Shown here: one piece after another, positions 47,572-56,096 of the stretch
How the letters are laid out: the number at the start of each line of letters is the position of its first letter
How positions within the stretch are numbered: the first letter of the stretch is position 1
Origin: Tolypothrix bouteillei VB521301
Lineage (GTDB): Bacteria; Cyanobacteriota; Cyanobacteriia; Cyanobacteriales; Nostocaceae
Assembly (NCBI RefSeq): GCF_000760695.4
Contig: NZ_JHEG04000001.1
Span: 7,092,478-7,156,477, forward strand
DNA length: 64,000 nucleotides
Reading direction: 5' to 3'
Translations under genes and position numbers: made by a program
Notes under the pieces: generated by a model
The model's input: only the letters and a program-made list of their open reading frames with translations
Told to the model about the DNA's origin: nothing
Database searches by the model: none

Positions 47572-48624
47572 ATGCAAATAGAAGTAGAGACATTCACTGT
47601 AAACAAGCGCTTTCCTTTAACTATCAGTCGCGGTACAACGGCAAAGACAACAAATTTATGGGTAAAGATTTTGCACGATGGTATAGAAGGGTGGGGAGAA
47701 GCATCGCCTTTTGGTGTCGGGACGTCTCCACAATCAACAGAGATCATCAAGAACGCTTTACTGCAAGTTTTACCTGTTTTACAAAAATTTAGCCCCTTGC
47801 AAAAGCAAGCAATTGATGCGGTGTTGAATCAATCGCGCATTCCTTCATCTGCCAAAGCAGGGTTAGATATAGCCATGCATGATTGGTTGGGAAAACAAGT
47901 GGGGCTACCTCTATGGCAATTATGGGGACTCGATCGCAGTTATATTGTACATACATCAGTCACTATTGGTATTAACTCTCCTGAAGGCGCAAGGGCTAGG
48001 GCGCGAGATTGGTTGCAATTTACTGATGTCCGTGTTTTTAAGGTAAAGTTGGGAAATCCGGATGGTATTGCGGCAGATAGAAAAATGTTATTAGCAGTGC
48101 GAGAGGAAGCACCAGATCGAGAATTGTACGTTGATGCGAATGGGGGTTGGAGTTTGGAAGATGCAGTACAAATGTGCAATTGGTTGGCGGAAGTGGGTAT
48201 AAAGTATGTAGAGCAACCGCTGCAAAAAGGTCAGGAAGAAAGGTTAGGCAACCTCAAGAAGCAAACTTCTCTACCTATCTTTGTTGATGAAAGTTGCTTC
48301 ACGAGTTCGGATATTCCCAAATTAGCAAACTACGTAGATGGAATTAATATCAAATTGATGAAGTCTGGAGGCTTGACAGAAGCAATGCGGATGGTACATA
48401 CAGCACGGGCGCATGGGTTGCAAGTGATGTTTGGTTGCTATTCCGACAGCACGCTAGCCAATACAGCAGCGCTACAGCTTGCTCCATTGGCTGACTATCT
48501 GGACTTAGACAGTCATCTCAATCTTATAGATGACCCCTTTACAGGCGCAATCTTGCAAGGGGGGAGAGTGTTACCAAACGATTTACCAGGGTTGGGGGTA
48601 CAACGCAGTGCGTCTGGCGCTTAA
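47572..48624 (+). CDS. Enolase-superfamily epimerase (dipeptide epimerase or DgcA-like)
   Basis: A 350-residue protein from ATG 47572; GTG 47521 gives a longer, unlikely N-terminus. It is an MLE-subgroup enolase fold: a capping domain, then the KxK general base (RVFKVKLG), the metal ligands in YVDANGGW, KYVEQPL and FVDES, and the second base in INIKLMKSGG. Such enzymes epimerise L-Ala-D/L-Glu dipeptides; DgcA-type relatives racemise N-acetyl-D-glutamate. The downstream DUF1611/DgcN-like gene overlaps it by 17 bases, so translation is probably coupled. Confidence 0.82.
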   Translation: MQIEVETFTVNKRFPLTISRGTTAKTTNLWVKILHDGIEGWGEASPFGVGTSPQSTEIIKNALLQVLPVLQKFSPLQKQAIDAVLNQSRIPSSAKAGLDIAMHDWLGKQVGLPLWQLWGLDRSYIVHTSVTIGINSPEGARARARDWLQFTDVRVFKVKLGNPDGIAADRKMLLAVREEAPDRELYVDANGGWSLEDAVQMCNWLAEVGIKYVEQPLQKGQEERLGNLKKQTSLPIFVDESCFTSSDIPKLANYVDGINIKLMKSGGLTEAMRMVHTARAHGLQVMFGCYSDSTLANTAALQLAPLADYLDLDSHLNLIDDPFTGAILQGGRVLPNDLPGLGVQRSASGA

Positions 48625-49651
48625 TCAAAGAGTTGCAATTTTATTGCACGAAGGAATCCAAGGAAGGCAAGGCAAAACCGGGCTCGCACTTTTACGCTAT
48701 AGTGAAGCCTCGATAGTAGCAGCGATTGACCGCCAATGTGCGGGTAAATCTTTGTTGGAGTTAACGGGTATCAAGCGTGATGTACCGATAGTCTCATCGG
48801 TAGCAGAATCGCTGGAGTACAAACCGCAAGTTTTGGTTATTGGTATCGCCCCTAAAGGAGGGACTGTACCGGATGATTATTGGCATGAAATCAAAGATGC
48901 TGTCATCGCTGGAATGTCAATAGTGAACGGTTTGCACACGCCACTGTCAACAATGACAGAGTTAAAGGCATTGCTAAAACCGGGACAAGTCATCTGGGAT
49001 GTACGGAAAGAACCACCCAATCTGGGCGTAGCTTCTGGAATAGCACGAACTTTACCCTGTCGTCGGGTCTTGACTGTGGGAACCGATATGGCCGTAGGTA
49101 AGATGTCAACAAGTTTGGAGTTAAACTGGGCGTCACGACTGCGAGGATTGCGTTCTAAATTTTTGGCAACAGGGCAAACAGGTTTAATGTTGGAAGGAGA
49201 TGGGGTACCGCTAGATGCCGTGAGGGTGGATTATGCTGCTGGTGCGGTGGAACAAATGGTTGTGCGTTACGGTCAAAATTACGACATTTTACATATTGAA
49301 GGACAAGGTTCGCTGCTGCACCCTGGTTCTACAGCAACTTTGCCCTTAATACGTGGTTCGCAACCGACGCAAATGATATTAGTCCATCGTGCGGGACAAA
49401 CTGAGGTATCTAGTGGTGGCGTGTTTATTCCACCCCTACCAGAAGTTGTTCGGCTGTATGAGACTGTCGCCCGTGCAGGAGGCGCTTTTGCAGCCGTACC
49501 TGTTGCAGGGATTGCCCTAAATACTAGACATTTGGATGAGCCCGCAGCTAAAGACGCGATCGCATCTGTGGAAGCAGAAACTCATCTTCCCTGTACAGAT
49601 CCCGTTCGTTTTGGTGCTGGTAAGTTGTTGGATGCAGTGATGAAGGCTTAG
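48608..49651 (+). CDS. DUF1611 / DgcN-like D-glutamate N-acetyltransferase
   Basis: A 347-residue protein from GTG 48608, inside the end of the epimerase gene; the frame is open to 48530 but those residues are not family-like. It has RVAILLHEGIQGRQGKTGLALLRY, VLVIGIAPKGGTVPD, VGTDMAVGKMSTSLEL with a P-loop-like turn, ILHIEGQGSLLHPG and ILVHRAGQTEV, all typical of DUF1611. Characterised DUF1611 members (DgcN) N-acetylate D-glutamate and work with the racemase DgcA. The pairing here matches. The reaction in cyanobacteria is inferred. Confidence 0.8.
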   Translation: MRLALNQRVAILLHEGIQGRQGKTGLALLRYSEASIVAAIDRQCAGKSLLELTGIKRDVPIVSSVAESLEYKPQVLVIGIAPKGGTVPDDYWHEIKDAVIAGMSIVNGLHTPLSTMTELKALLKPGQVIWDVRKEPPNLGVASGIARTLPCRRVLTVGTDMAVGKMSTSLELNWASRLRGLRSKFLATGQTGLMLEGDGVPLDAVRVDYAAGAVEQMVVRYGQNYDILHIEGQGSLLHPGSTATLPLIRGSQPTQMILVHRAGQTEVSSGGVFIPPLPEVVRLYETVARAGGAFAAVPVAGIALNTRHLDEPAAKDAIASVEAETHLPCTDPVRFGAGKLLDAVMKA

Positions 49652-49653
49652 AA

Positions 49654-50472
49654 ATGACAGCAGATCCACTCTTCTATGAAATCTTTAAAGAAATTCCGGA
49701 GTTATTTTTTGAATTAATTGGCAGTTCGGAAAAAGACCCAAGTATTTACAAATTTAGCGCCCAAGAAATTAAACAAAGAGGATTTCGTTTAGATGGGCTG
49801 CTTTCAACTCCCGATACTTATCCAGATGAACCCATCTATTTTATTGAGGCACAGTCTTATAAAGATGATAATTTCTACAACCAGTTTGTTGCAAAAGTCA
49901 TTCTTTATTTAACCCAATATCAACCACCTAATAAGCAATGGTACGCTGTCATTATTTATAATAAGAAAAGTCATGAAGGAAACTTTCCAGAATATTTAAG
50001 TTTTTTTAAACAGCACTTACTTTGCTTCTATCTTGATGAGTTGGCGAAAACTCCCAATCAATCATTGGCTGTGGGAGTCATGCGGTTAATAGTGGAAAAG
50101 AAAACTCCAGAAAAAACTGGAGAACTTGCCAGACAACTCATGAGTCAAGCCGAACAAGAGTTAACTAGTGCCATCTTGAAGGAAAAAGTTTTAGAATTTA
50201 TTCAAACAGTGGTTATTGACAAGTTTACTAACTTGAGTCTGGAGGAAATAGCAGCTATGCTGGGTTTAGAGTCATTGAAAAATACCAGAGTTTACCAAGA
50301 AGCAAAACAAGAAGGTATACAAGAAGGTATACAAGAAGGTATACAAGAAGGTATACAGAAAAATAAGATAGAAATGATACCAGTCTTATTAGATCTGGGG
50401 TTAACGATTGAGCAGACGGCTGAACGTTTAAAGTTGGATGTAGAAACTGTCAGAAAACACGTTCAACAGTAA
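49654..50472 (+). CDS. DUF2887-type PD-(D/E)XK nuclease-like protein
   Basis: A 272-residue protein that starts 2 bases after the DUF1611 stop. The N-terminal domain (FYEIFKEIPELFFELIG, FRLDGLL, then IYFIEAQ) has the D...ExQ pattern of the DUF2887/Rpn-like nuclease superfamily common in cyanobacteria. A four-fold EGIQ repeat (encoded by a 12-bp tandem repeat) precedes a C-terminal HTH-like helix pair (LGLTIEQTAERLKLDVETVRKHV). Proximity to the previous gene suggests co-transcription, but a shared function is not evident. Confidence 0.78.
   Translation: MTADPLFYEIFKEIPELFFELIGSSEKDPSIYKFSAQEIKQRGFRLDGLLSTPDTYPDEPIYFIEAQSYKDDNFYNQFVAKVILYLTQYQPPNKQWYAVIIYNKKSHEGNFPEYLSFFKQHLLCFYLDELAKTPNQSLAVGVMRLIVEKKTPEKTGELARQLMSQAEQELTSAILKEKVLEFIQTVVIDKFTNLSLEEIAAMLGLESLKNTRVYQEAKQEGIQEGIQEGIQEGIQKNKIEMIPVLLDLGLTIEQTAERLKLDVETVRKHVQQ
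50311..50358 (+). repeat. Four 12-bp tandem repeats (GAAGGTATACAA)
   Basis: Four units in frame encode EGIQ four times in the DUF2887 protein linker. Because the unit is 12 bases, copy-number change would preserve the frame. Similar EGIQ-type linkers are frequent in this family. Confidence 0.9.
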
Positions 50473-50731
50473 AATTCCAGCGATCGTCAGGTTTTAGGAA
50501 GGGTGCTTTCGATCGAAGCGTCCTAATTTCAGCATTTATCTCACAAGAAGTTGGGGAGCTTGTCAAACTCAAGCGATCGCAATTCATAAGCTAGACTGCC
50601 CAATTATGAAGATTAGTTAAAAAAAGGCGCGATCGCCATAAACCTTGAAAAAGAAACGGCATTACCCTGTGCTTATTTAAGCAATTGCTCATACAGTTAA
50701 TAAAGAGCTTTTTGCATAGGTTGGATCGACC

Positions 50732-52477
50732 ATGAAACGCAGATGGAAGTCACTGCTACTATCAGCTAGTTGGGTACTACTTTCCATAGGAACATCTATT
50801 GTCATTATCCTCACCCATCCCCTAATCTCACCTGCAAAAGAACCCGCAGCGTCTACTACTGAAACGACTAAGACCCCTACTCCAAATCAGTCCCCAGTCG
50901 TCATTCCAGAGGGGACGGAGACAAATAAGCCTGTCGTTGTCCCAACAGCAACGGAGACGAAGAAGCCAACTGAGCCAACACAACCAACGCCCTCGCCAGA
51001 AGCAACCGATCCAAAGAAACCAACGGATTCCAAGGAACCAACACCCTCAGAGGACAAAAAGTCTGAGTCAGCCGCAGAACCTGCACCCACCCCTGAAGAA
51101 GTTGCGCGTCAGCAAAAACTGATAGAAGCGGATAAGCTTTACCAATCGGGACAAATTGCTGCTGCAGAAAAACTTTATCGTGAAGCAAAAGAACCTTTTG
51201 CCAAATCCTCCGAGGCTCAACAGCGCAAAGAAGCAATTGTTGACCCCGCACAATTATCTCCTGGGGGTAAAGTTTACTGGCGGGAAGCAGAAGCGGGAAT
51301 TGCCAGTCAGTTGTACACCAGAACTATGGTACCGTTGGAGCTTTTGGTTCAGCAGTATCCCGAATTTATTCCCGGTCACATCAAATATGCTGAAGTCCTT
51401 AAAAAGGACAACCAAGAGAAAAAAGCATTGGATGTCTTGGAACGTGCGGCGACGCTCTATCCCAATCAACCGGATTTGATTAGAGCAAGAGTTGCTGCAC
51501 TTGCAGAAGCTAGAAAATGGATGGAAGCTTCCTTAGCCGCACGTCAATTTGCTCTGTTGAATCCAAATAATCCCCAAGCGCCTGAGTTTACAGAACTAGC
51601 GGAGACACATCTCAAGCGTTACAAATCACATATTAGGGCAAAAGTGAGAGGAAACACAATTGCCAATATCATCACTGGAGCCTTGGGTTATGCCGTAACG
51701 GGTAGTCTTCTCGGTCCGTTTACTGCTCTTGATTCTACCATCATGCTCATGCGCGGCGAAAAATCTGTCGGCGAGTCAGTGGCAAAGCAGGCGCGAAAGC
51801 AAATGGATTTGGTTAAAGATCCGGCAATTTTAGGATATGTGGATGAAATCGGTCAAAAGCTTGCCAAGGTTTCCGGACGGAATGACTTTAAATACGAGTT
51901 TTTTGTTTTACCTGAAGAAAGTTTGAACGCTTTTGCACTCCCTGGTGGTAAGGTGTTTATTCATGCAGGTGCGATCGCTAAAACCAAATCAGAAGCAGAA
52001 TTAGCTGGATTGATCGGTCACGAACTCTCCCATGTTGTTCTTTCCCACGGTTTTCAACTTGCCACTCAAGGAAACCTCATTGGCAATTTAACTCAATATA
52101 TTCCCTATGGCGGTACTCTCGGGCAACTATTTACCATGAGTTACAGTCGGGATATGGAACGCCAAGCAGATACTCTTGGTACGCGTCTCATTGTTGCATC
52201 AGGATATGCTGCTGATGGTTTGAGGAACTTAATGGTGACACTGGATAAAGAGCAAAAATACAAACCTCCCCAGTGGTTATCTTCTCACCCAGGCGGTAAC
52301 GAGCGAGTTCGCTATTTAGAAAACCTGATTTCACAAAATCAATATAACCGTTACACCTATGAGGGGGTAGCGCATCACCTGGACATTCAGCAAAAGGCAA
52401 AACAGATACTCAAAGAGCAAAAAGAAAAAAAAGAACGTCTTCGGAAAAAAAAAGACAGGATTGATGAATCAAAATGA
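50732..52477 (+). CDS. M48-family membrane metalloprotease with TPR region
   Basis: A 581-residue protein. A signal-anchor helix (about 8-32) is followed by a Thr/Pro/Glu-rich spacer (35-125) and a TPR-like helical region (130-290). The M48 catalytic domain follows, with HELSH at residues 430-434 and the third zinc ligand in DMERQADTLG. SSHPGGNERVRYL is typical of the BepA/YfgC-like M48 proteins. It probably acts on periplasmic or outer-membrane proteins. The tail is charged (EKKERLRKKKDR). The COP23 gene follows 52 bases downstream. Confidence 0.9.
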   Translation: MKRRWKSLLLSASWVLLSIGTSIVIILTHPLISPAKEPAASTTETTKTPTPNQSPVVIPEGTETNKPVVVPTATETKKPTEPTQPTPSPEATDPKKPTDSKEPTPSEDKKSESAAEPAPTPEEVARQQKLIEADKLYQSGQIAAAEKLYREAKEPFAKSSEAQQRKEAIVDPAQLSPGGKVYWREAEAGIASQLYTRTMVPLELLVQQYPEFIPGHIKYAEVLKKDNQEKKALDVLERAATLYPNQPDLIRARVAALAEARKWMEASLAARQFALLNPNNPQAPEFTELAETHLKRYKSHIRAKVRGNTIANIITGALGYAVTGSLLGPFTALDSTIMLMRGEKSVGESVAKQARKQMDLVKDPAILGYVDEIGQKLAKVSGRNDFKYEFFVLPEESLNAFALPGGKVFIHAGAIAKTKSEAELAGLIGHELSHVVLSHGFQLATQGNLIGNLTQYIPYGGTLGQLFTMSYSRDMERQADTLGTRLIVASGYAADGLRNLMVTLDKEQKYKPPQWLSSHPGGNERVRYLENLISQNQYNRYTYEGVAHHLDIQQKAKQILKEQKEKKERLRKKKDRIDESK

Positions 52478-52529
52478 CACATTTGATCGTCAATGAAAGT
52501 ATCAAGTCCCTACTCTGAACCAACGTAAT

Positions 52530-53300
52530 ATGTTATCCCAATCTCTAAAGATTTTATTTTTTAGCGGTCTTGGTTTATCTTTGCTCTTAAACCCTTCAAC
52601 CGCATTTGCCCAATCCCGCAGTGGTGATGTCGTTGTACCAGTAGAACCGGGTAATGGTTCGGTGACACCAAGCACGGGAACGGGTAGTTCAACGACAAGT
52701 ACATCAACAACTAGCGATCGCGGTGTACGTTTTAGCTGTCGCTACCATAACGGTAATTATACTGTGATGTACAATCCAGAAGCTTTTCCTGGTGAATACT
52801 TTCCTTGGGCAACTCCCAAAACTTTAGGCGGCGGTTGGAATGCAGAACAGCGCTGCAACGAAATTGCCAGACGTTTGGAATCTTACCGTCCTGATGGCTT
52901 GGTAGAACTTAAGTCAGCAGTAGAGAACGGAGAAAACACTGTTTGTGTGACCACCGATGCTAGACCCAGTTGTCGAATTGTACTGACAGTACCTCGCGGT
53001 CAAGATCCCGATGTTGTCCGCAATGGCATCTTCCAGAACCTCCTAACTGCTGATAACGGCAATCAAACGACTGCTGTCAATACCTTCACAGGTCGTGGCG
53101 GCGATCTCAGCAATATAGGTCAAATCTTTGGTGTTAAAAAACCTACTGCATCTTCATCAAAAGCACCTATCAATCTAAAGCCTTTCCTCTCTCCTGCTGA
53201 TGGAGGTACCGGAACTAAACTCAGTAATGGTGTTAAGCTTCCTAACTCACAATCTAAACCTCAAAATGGAACTCGCTTGAATCCTAACAAACTTCGTTAA
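52530..53300 (+). CDS. Exported COP23-domain protein
   Basis: A 256-residue protein with a signal peptide ending TAFAQ (residue 27). A Thr/Ser-rich linker is followed by the COP23 domain: FSCRYHNGNYTVMYN, RCNEIARRLESYRPDGL and NTVCVTTDARPSCRIVLTVPRGQDP, with four cysteines likely in two disulphides. COP23 was first known as a circadian-oscillating, membrane-associated protein in a cyanobacterium. The C-terminal 65 residues are low complexity. A good terminator follows. Confidence 0.8.
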   Translation: MLSQSLKILFFSGLGLSLLLNPSTAFAQSRSGDVVVPVEPGNGSVTPSTGTGSSTTSTSTTSDRGVRFSCRYHNGNYTVMYNPEAFPGEYFPWATPKTLGGGWNAEQRCNEIARRLESYRPDGLVELKSAVENGENTVCVTTDARPSCRIVLTVPRGQDPDVVRNGIFQNLLTADNGNQTTAVNTFTGRGGDLSNIGQIFGVKKPTASSSKAPINLKPFLSPADGGTGTKLSNGVKLPNSQSKPQNGTRLNPNKLR

Positions 53301-53331
53301 AAAGCAGTCATAAATCATTTTCTAAGGAACA

Positions 53332-53370
53332 AGATCCCCAATTTTTAAGAATCGGGGATCTGAGTTTTTT
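53332..53370 (+). terminator. Rho-independent terminator after the COP23 gene
   Basis: AGATCCCC (53332-53339) pairs with GGGGATCT (53354-53361), with a 14-base A/T-rich loop, followed by GAGTTTTTT. It is a canonical shape. Confidence 0.8.
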
Positions 53371-53546
53371 AAACTCTTTTTAAGTCTGAGAAGCCCTATT
53401 TGCTAATAATTTTAGCAATATTTGCTATTTACAGATGTAAGAGATGAGGCATTTAATCTTGAGGGGTGGAGGGGGAGAATTTGACTCATTTTTCCAACGT
53501 TCTTGAAGCATAAATGAGAGGAAAGCTATCGAATGCTTCTTGGTTT

Positions 53547-54002
53547 TTAACTTCTGGGAGAACGGTTATTTTGCATTTTTTCTATACGATTGCGTAGTTT
53601 TTCTTGTTGTTCGCTAGTCAGAACTTCAGAGATTTTTTGTTTTTCTGATTCCATGACTTCCTGCATTTTTTGTTTTTGCTCGTCAGATAAATTTATTGAC
53701 CGTATTGCTTCTGGTGGTTTTTTACCTGCTTGAACGGCTTTTTGTACGGTATTGCGTTGTTCATCTGTTAGAATTTCCTCGATTTGAGCGCGAGAATCTT
53801 CTTGAATTTCTTTCAATTTGTCCTTTTGGTCGTCGCTAAGGTTAAGCTCTTGAAACTCTGGCGGTCCTTGTTCGTTGGCGGGAAAACCTTGTCTTCCGGG
53901 AAATTGTCCTTGGCTTGGGGGGAATTGTGCCTGTATTGCAGACGCAGTTGTCATAATAACTGCTGTAGAAAGAATTATTAGCGATAGAAACTTGAATTTC
54001 AT
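53547..54002 (-). CDS. Spy/CpxP-like periplasmic protein
   Basis: A 151-residue exported protein with a signal peptide ending IQAQ. The mature part is helical and charged, with four LTxxQ-type motifs (LSDDQ, LTDEQ, LSDEQ, LTSEQ), the signature of the Spy/CpxP chaperone-like family. A Gln/Pro-rich linker precedes the helices. Family members act as periplasmic chaperones or envelope-stress modulators. No adjacent two-component regulator is seen. Confidence 0.78.
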   Translation of the reverse strand: MKFKFLSLIILSTAVIMTTASAIQAQFPPSQGQFPGRQGFPANEQGPPEFQELNLSDDQKDKLKEIQEDSRAQIEEILTDEQRNTVQKAVQAGKKPPEAIRSINLSDEQKQKMQEVMESEKQKISEVLTSEQQEKLRNRIEKMQNNRSPRS

Positions 54003-54319
54003 GGGTATTTTGGGACATTTTTACAAGGAACCTCTTTTTGTGTTCCATATTTTCATCGTATGAAATCCCCATTCAATTCACATGGTACTGTATCTCTAAT
54101 TTTATCTGGTGCTTTAGTCCTAGAACTTCGGTACTGTCTTCAAGAAGAGGTACGAAATCTAGTTTTTCAAAGTAGTGTAACTCGCTTGAGATACTGTAGG
54201 CGTAGAGACGTGCCGTGACGCGTCTTTACAATTAATATCCCCAGTCTTTTGGTTAATGACCGCTTAGAACCCTGAATGCGCTACTCTATAGTTAGTCGCC
54301 TAATGGAATAATTGAGATT
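54003..54319. other. Gap with a dispersed palindrome
   Basis: 317 bases between divergent genes. GTAGAGACG at 54202-54210 pairs with CGTCTTTAC at 54221-54229 (one G-T pair); this resembles a small palindromic repeat common in cyanobacterial intergenic DNA. No gene is seen. Confidence 0.55.
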
Positions 54320-54841
54320 GTGGCTATTGTGCGTTCCTTTGTCGATCGCGTTGTCGATCTTTCTACCTTACAAAATCTTGCCCAACGTTATTCTGAGCTA
54401 GATGTTGCTTCTGTGGAAGCGTGTTTGGCATTTTTGCGAGCAACCGTAGATGTACAAGTGGCGTTAGAGACGCATTTTGCTCGCTATGGTTTATCAATGG
54501 GCAAATTTACGCTGTTAATGCAACTGTTGCAGGCAAATGAACAAGGACTAACACCCTCTGAATGTGCAGAACGTTCTGGAGTCACTCGTGCTACTATTAC
54601 AGGACTGTTAGACGGACTAGAAAGGGACGGATTAGTAGAACGACAACCATGTCCCAATGACCGCAGGATGTTAAGCGTTCACCTTACAGACAAAGGGCAT
54701 ACGCTCATGGCTCAAATGCTACCCGATCACTTCTGTCGCACAACTGGATTGATGGCACATCTAAATAATGACGAAAAGAAAACTCTGATTCAGCTTTTAC
54801 AGAAATTACAGGCTGGTACTTCAGCGATGCTTGAGCCTTAG
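54320..54841 (+). CDS. MarR-family transcriptional regulator
   Basis: A 173-residue protein starting at GTG 54320. The winged helix-turn-helix is clear: LTPSECAERSGVTRATITGLLDGLERDGLVERQPCPNDRRMLSVHLTDKG. Flanking helices for dimerisation are present. The ligand is unknown. The neighbours are a Spy-like gene (divergent) and a DUF4278 gene (convergent), so it is not obviously an autoregulated pair with an efflux gene. Confidence 0.88.
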   Translation: MAIVRSFVDRVVDLSTLQNLAQRYSELDVASVEACLAFLRATVDVQVALETHFARYGLSMGKFTLLMQLLQANEQGLTPSECAERSGVTRATITGLLDGLERDGLVERQPCPNDRRMLSVHLTDKGHTLMAQMLPDHFCRTTGLMAHLNNDEKKTLIQLLQKLQAGTSAMLEP

Positions 54842-54959
54842 TTAACTGTAACCTGAATCCACTAAATATCAAGCAATGCCTAGATATGCTTAGATTTTAA
54901 TTAACGGTACAGACTGGTTTAGATTTGAAATTTTGGATTGAAGATTCAAAATTTCAAAT

Positions 54960-55271
54960 CTAAAATTCAGTCAGCGGCGACTGTGTATCAACTTGTAACG
55001 AATTTATCGATTGATTAATTAAGGTAACTTCTCCCCGTGCATTTCTATTTACCAAGTAGTTAATTCCTCGATAGCTCAATTTATAAGTTGCTGGTGGTAA
55101 AGGAACTTCTACAGGCTTGGCATTGGGATTAACACGATAAGTAACACCACGATAAATCAAATTATAAGCTGAGCTAACCATAGGTGCTGGTTGAAAAGGT
55201 TTTTCTGTTGTTCTGCTGGCAATTTTTGAGGAATTTAATTCGTAGCTGAGACCGCGATAGTAAAGTTTCAT
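54960..55271 (-). CDS. DUF4278 protein
   Basis: A 103-residue protein with three copies of the short DUF4278 motif: KLYYRGLSYELN, NLIYRGVTYRVN and KLSYRGINYLVN. This family is almost confined to cyanobacteria and has no known biochemical role. There is no signal peptide. It lies just before the CRISPR-associated region, in the opposite direction. Confidence 0.8.
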   Translation of the reverse strand: MKLYYRGLSYELNSSKIASRTTEKPFQPAPMVSSAYNLIYRGVTYRVNPNAKPVEVPLPPATYKLSYRGINYLVNRNARGEVTLINQSINSLQVDTQSPLTEF

Positions 55272-56096
55272 ATTTCGCCTCGTGAATCAAAATGTAGTTA
55301 TTTGTGTAATGAAAGTATCGATCGAGAGTTAAGACTCCATACTCTTGTTAAATTATGAAAATTAACTTAGCTAATTAACTTCATAAAAAAATGAGTTTTA
55401 ACTCTTGTTTAAGTACTGAAATCAGCTAGTCCTTAATCTATTGTGCAAGCGATCGATTACACTTTTTATTGAATTTATTTATCTACAGCATATGGAGTTT
55501 AGGTTTAAGCAATTTTATTTTTTTTATAAATTTATCTGACAATATTGTTAATTGTGAGTTAGTTAAAGAATTACTAGAAGTACTTAAAACTTGCATAAGT
55601 TTGTACCTGTGATTGTTTGATAACTGTTAAGGACTACAAAATTCTTTAATGCAATTCCGCAAAGTTCAGTAGAAAAAGTATTTGGCTACATCCACTAATA
55701 GGTACGGTGTTTCGTTGTTAGAGGTCTTGTGTTGATTTCTTATAATTGGCAATCATCCAATTTTGTTGTCAAATCTATCTTATTTAAAACATCAAATTAA
55801 GTATGTTTTTATACTAATATTTTAATTTCAGACATCATTGACATCTTCATGATTTGACGATTTGTTCTTTTTGAATTGTTTACTGCCTTGATACAACACA
55901 ACGATCGCATTTACACAAGTACACAAGTCAGCCCAACACAAAAATACTGAAAAATTTTCTTTTTTTTAGCAACTCAGTATGAAATAGTATTTAGTAAGCT
56001 TGACGAGCGCAAGCCAGTACTTTCCTAAAGATCTGTTGGTAGAAAACCATTTGCCGATAGGTAAGTACTAATCACTAAAAGCTTTGATTTGACCTA
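55272..56096. other. Long AT-rich gap upstream of the type III operon
   Basis: 825 bases between the divergent DUF4278 and cas10 genes. I searched by eye for regularly spaced 30-40 base repeats and saw none, so there is no CRISPR array here. It likely contains the promoter of the Cas operon; no clear -10/-35 pair could be fixed. Confidence 0.5.

Noticed and set aside
55272..56096. Possible CRISPR array or leader before cas10
   Set aside because: No regularly spaced direct repeats are visible.
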